DNA of 8,364 nt from Gammaproteobacteria bacterium (GTDB taxonomy: Bacteria; Pseudomonadota; Gammaproteobacteria; Steroidobacterales; Steroidobacteraceae): positions 1-8,364 of the forward strand of contig JAQGOE010000380.1 in the NCBI GenBank assembly GCA_028293725.1. The letters are read 5' to 3'. How positions within the stretch are numbered: the first letter of the stretch is position 1; the number at the start of each line of letters is the position of its first letter. The notes under the pieces were generated by a model. The model searched no databases and was not told the origin of the DNA. It worked only from the letters and a program-made list of their open reading frames with translations. This document shows positions 7,401 through 8,364 of the stretch, one piece after another. The translations under genes and the position numbers were made by a program.

Positions 7401-7806
7401 ATATGCTGGCTTCGATCGAGAACAACAGGAAAGTAAACGAGGCGTAGATGAGGGATGTCAGGGTCGAGCCCATGTAGCCGAAGCCCGCGCCGCGCGTCAG
7501 GAGATCGATGTCGACTCCATACCGGGCGGCGTAGTAGGCAATGGGCAGGCCGATTAGGAACATCAACACCGTGAACGCCGCGATCGCCCAGACGGCGTTC
7601 TGGAATCCGTAGGCGATGGTGATAGTGCCGCCGATTGCCTCGCAAGCGAGGAAGGCGACCGGCCCCAACGCGGTGTTGCCAACCCGGAAGGCGGATTTCC
7701 GTGCGCGCCCGGCGGTATAGCGCAACGCGTAGTCTTCGAGCGTCTGGCTCGCTACCCACTGGTTGTATTGCCGTCGTTCACGGACGATGCGTTGGCGCGG
7801 GATCAT
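4435..7806 (-). CDS. NCS1-type nucleobase transporter fused to hybrid histidine kinase
   Basis: This 1123-residue membrane protein joins a transporter to a sensor kinase. Residues about 20-480 match the NCS1 (cytosine/purine/allantoin permease, PF02133-like) family: LEDYALRY, GVDIDLLTRGAGFGYMGSTL, NVTNAYAGSIAWSNFFSRL and HPGRVVWLVFN, with about twelve hydrophobic segments. Residues 498-535 hold eight cysteines (CxxC at 498/501; C513; C521, C524, C525; C531, C535). Two more hydrophobic segments lie at about 568-588 and 603-626, followed by a coiled-coil-like linker (628-675). The kinase has an H-box SHEIRTPLN (H681), N-box around N793-N797, G1 DTGMGIP (D824), F-box FEPF (838-841) and G2 GTGLGL (853-858). 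A receiver (915-1035) has D921-D923, acceptor D965, S996 and K1018. A helical tail (about 1045-1123) has no HxxKG-like HPt motif. An AGGAAG ribosome site lies just before the start. It follows ureG by 55 bp and overlaps the regulator gene by 8 bp. It is comparable in concept to CbrA/CrbS (SLC5 transporter-kinases) but uses a different transporter family. The ligand is unknown; a urea- or purine-linked nitrogen compound is my inference. Confidence 0.93.
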   Translation of the reverse strand: MIPRQRIVRERRQYNQWVASQTLEDYALRYTAGRARKSAFRVGNTALGPVAFLACEAIGGTITIAYGFQNAVWAIAAFTVLMFLIGLPIAYYAARYGVDIDLLTRGAGFGYMGSTLTSLIYASFTFLLFSIEASILSVALHMLFGIPMAVAHVISSLVVIPIAIYGISLISRMQMATQPIWLVLQFLPLVYVATRGRAEFAAWTGYAGHQGHADGSIDFMLFGMAASVLLSLLPQIGEQVDYLRFLPLKERANRAGWWTALLVSGPGWVILGAFKLLAGSFLAFLCLRHGVPLEQASEPSTMYSVAFQETVRSPTLALVLAGIFVIVCQLKINVTNAYAGSIAWSNFFSRLTHTHPGRVVWLVFNVVLALLLMEINIFRVIDGILRIYANFAAGWIGALVADLVINKPLGLSPPGIEFKRAHLYDINPVGVGALLASVLASTLTYLGLFGTVAQILSPFVALCVAFVTAPLIAWATQGRYYLARPDTGIPADATEVRCTICENTFERRDVALCPAYSGPICSLCCTLEARCRDVCKTNSRFTEQLASFLKKVLPAKVATALNTRGGHFVGLLLFFNVIVALLLSYIYHQYSGVAPAGREVISTTLWLVFLCLLVLSGVGAWLTVLAHESRRTAEQESARQTAMLMEEIEAHKRTDAALQKAKEVAEAANVAKTRYVVGISHEIRTPLNSIFGYAQLLERGADIPAENAARVIRRSSEHLSNLVDGLLDISRIENGLLRLNRDKVRLPEFLDQLVDMFRLQAAAKGIAFRYQPPANLPACVHTDQKRLRQILINLLSNAIKYTESGHACLTVRYRSEVAEFEIADTGMGIPPEDLERVFEPFERGRAHAVRSLPGTGLGLTITKLLTQIMGGEILVRSTLGEGTTFVVRLQLSHATQDVAETPARRRVHGYSGPRRTILLADDDPAHLGLLQNVLQPLDFILLPAHDGRSSLELASHHSPDLALLDISLPDMTGWDVVRELRASDDSARHPKIAMVSANAYEYSPGGGGGPLHDAFLVKPIDIDLLLECVGSLLHLEWLYDVPVEPRVTANRPLDNPPDQCLHHIGALYELGRIGHVRGIEAKLREIEAEHPANGPFAAHLRGFISNFDLKRYMTVLESMQKHG

Positions 7807-7808
7807 GA

Positions 7809-7814
7809 CTTCCT
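7809..7814 (-). promoter_or_regulatory. Ribosome binding site (AGGAAG) of the transporter-kinase gene
   Basis: On the - strand AGGAAG stands two bases before the ATG at 7804-7806 (GGA to ATG spacing of four bases), slightly close but a good match to the 16S rRNA tail. It supports independent translation of the kinase after ureG. The rest of the 55-base gap shows no terminator hairpin, which favours read-through from the urease genes. Confidence 0.6.
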
Positions 7815-7861
7815 ATTGTTGGTTGCTTGCCTTCCCTGGTGCGTCGGTCCGTTCTGTTTGG

Positions 7862-8364
<503 letters not shown>

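Noticed and set aside
6106..7557. Long open frame (483 residues) antisense to the transporter-kinase gene
   Set aside because: The product is rich in Glu, Gly, Arg and Asp with no domain; it mirrors the codon bias of the real membrane-protein frame.

Overview
This is a GC-rich bacterial window with compact, intron-free genes, a UreG of standard bacterial type, a lipoprotein-type signal and a hybrid two-component kinase. These point to a proteobacterium, probably a gammaproteobacterium of soil or water. That placement is inferred from gene content and base composition, not from a marker gene.

Layout, left to right. (1) Positions 1-1188, + strand: the 3' part of a secreted modular chitinase, with a chitin-binding CBM5/12 module, a Gly-Thr repeat linker and a GH18 catalytic domain. 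A strong hairpin terminator follows and sits at the convergent junction with crcB. (2) 1244-1627, - strand: crcB, a Fluc-type fluoride channel. (3) 1710-3497, + strand, divergent from crcB: a DUF885-family predicted metallohydrolase with a lipoprotein-like N-terminus. (4) 3522-8364, - strand: a co-directional run that, in transcription order, holds the C-terminal part of ureG (urease nickel-insertion GTPase), then a 1123-residue fusion of an NCS1 (cytosine/purine/allantoin-type) transporter with a cysteine-rich module, histidine kinase and receiver, then a LuxR-type response regulator whose start codon overlaps the kinase stop.

The most interesting part is the urease-linked signalling unit at 3522-8364. 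A 12-helix-like nucleobase symporter is built into a hybrid histidine kinase, separated from it by eight clustered cysteines. The gene sits 55 bp downstream of ureG and is translationally coupled to a REC-LuxR regulator. The simplest reading is a system in which a transporter-like sensor detects (and perhaps imports) a nitrogen compound such as urea, allantoin, a purine or a pyrimidine, and controls transcription linked to nitrogen release by urease. The ligand and the targets are inferred only from context.

There is no stretch over 300 bases without a gene. The intergenic gaps are 1189-1243, 1628-1709, 3498-3521 and 7807-7861. I saw no tRNA, rRNA, CRISPR array, insertion sequence or attachment site.
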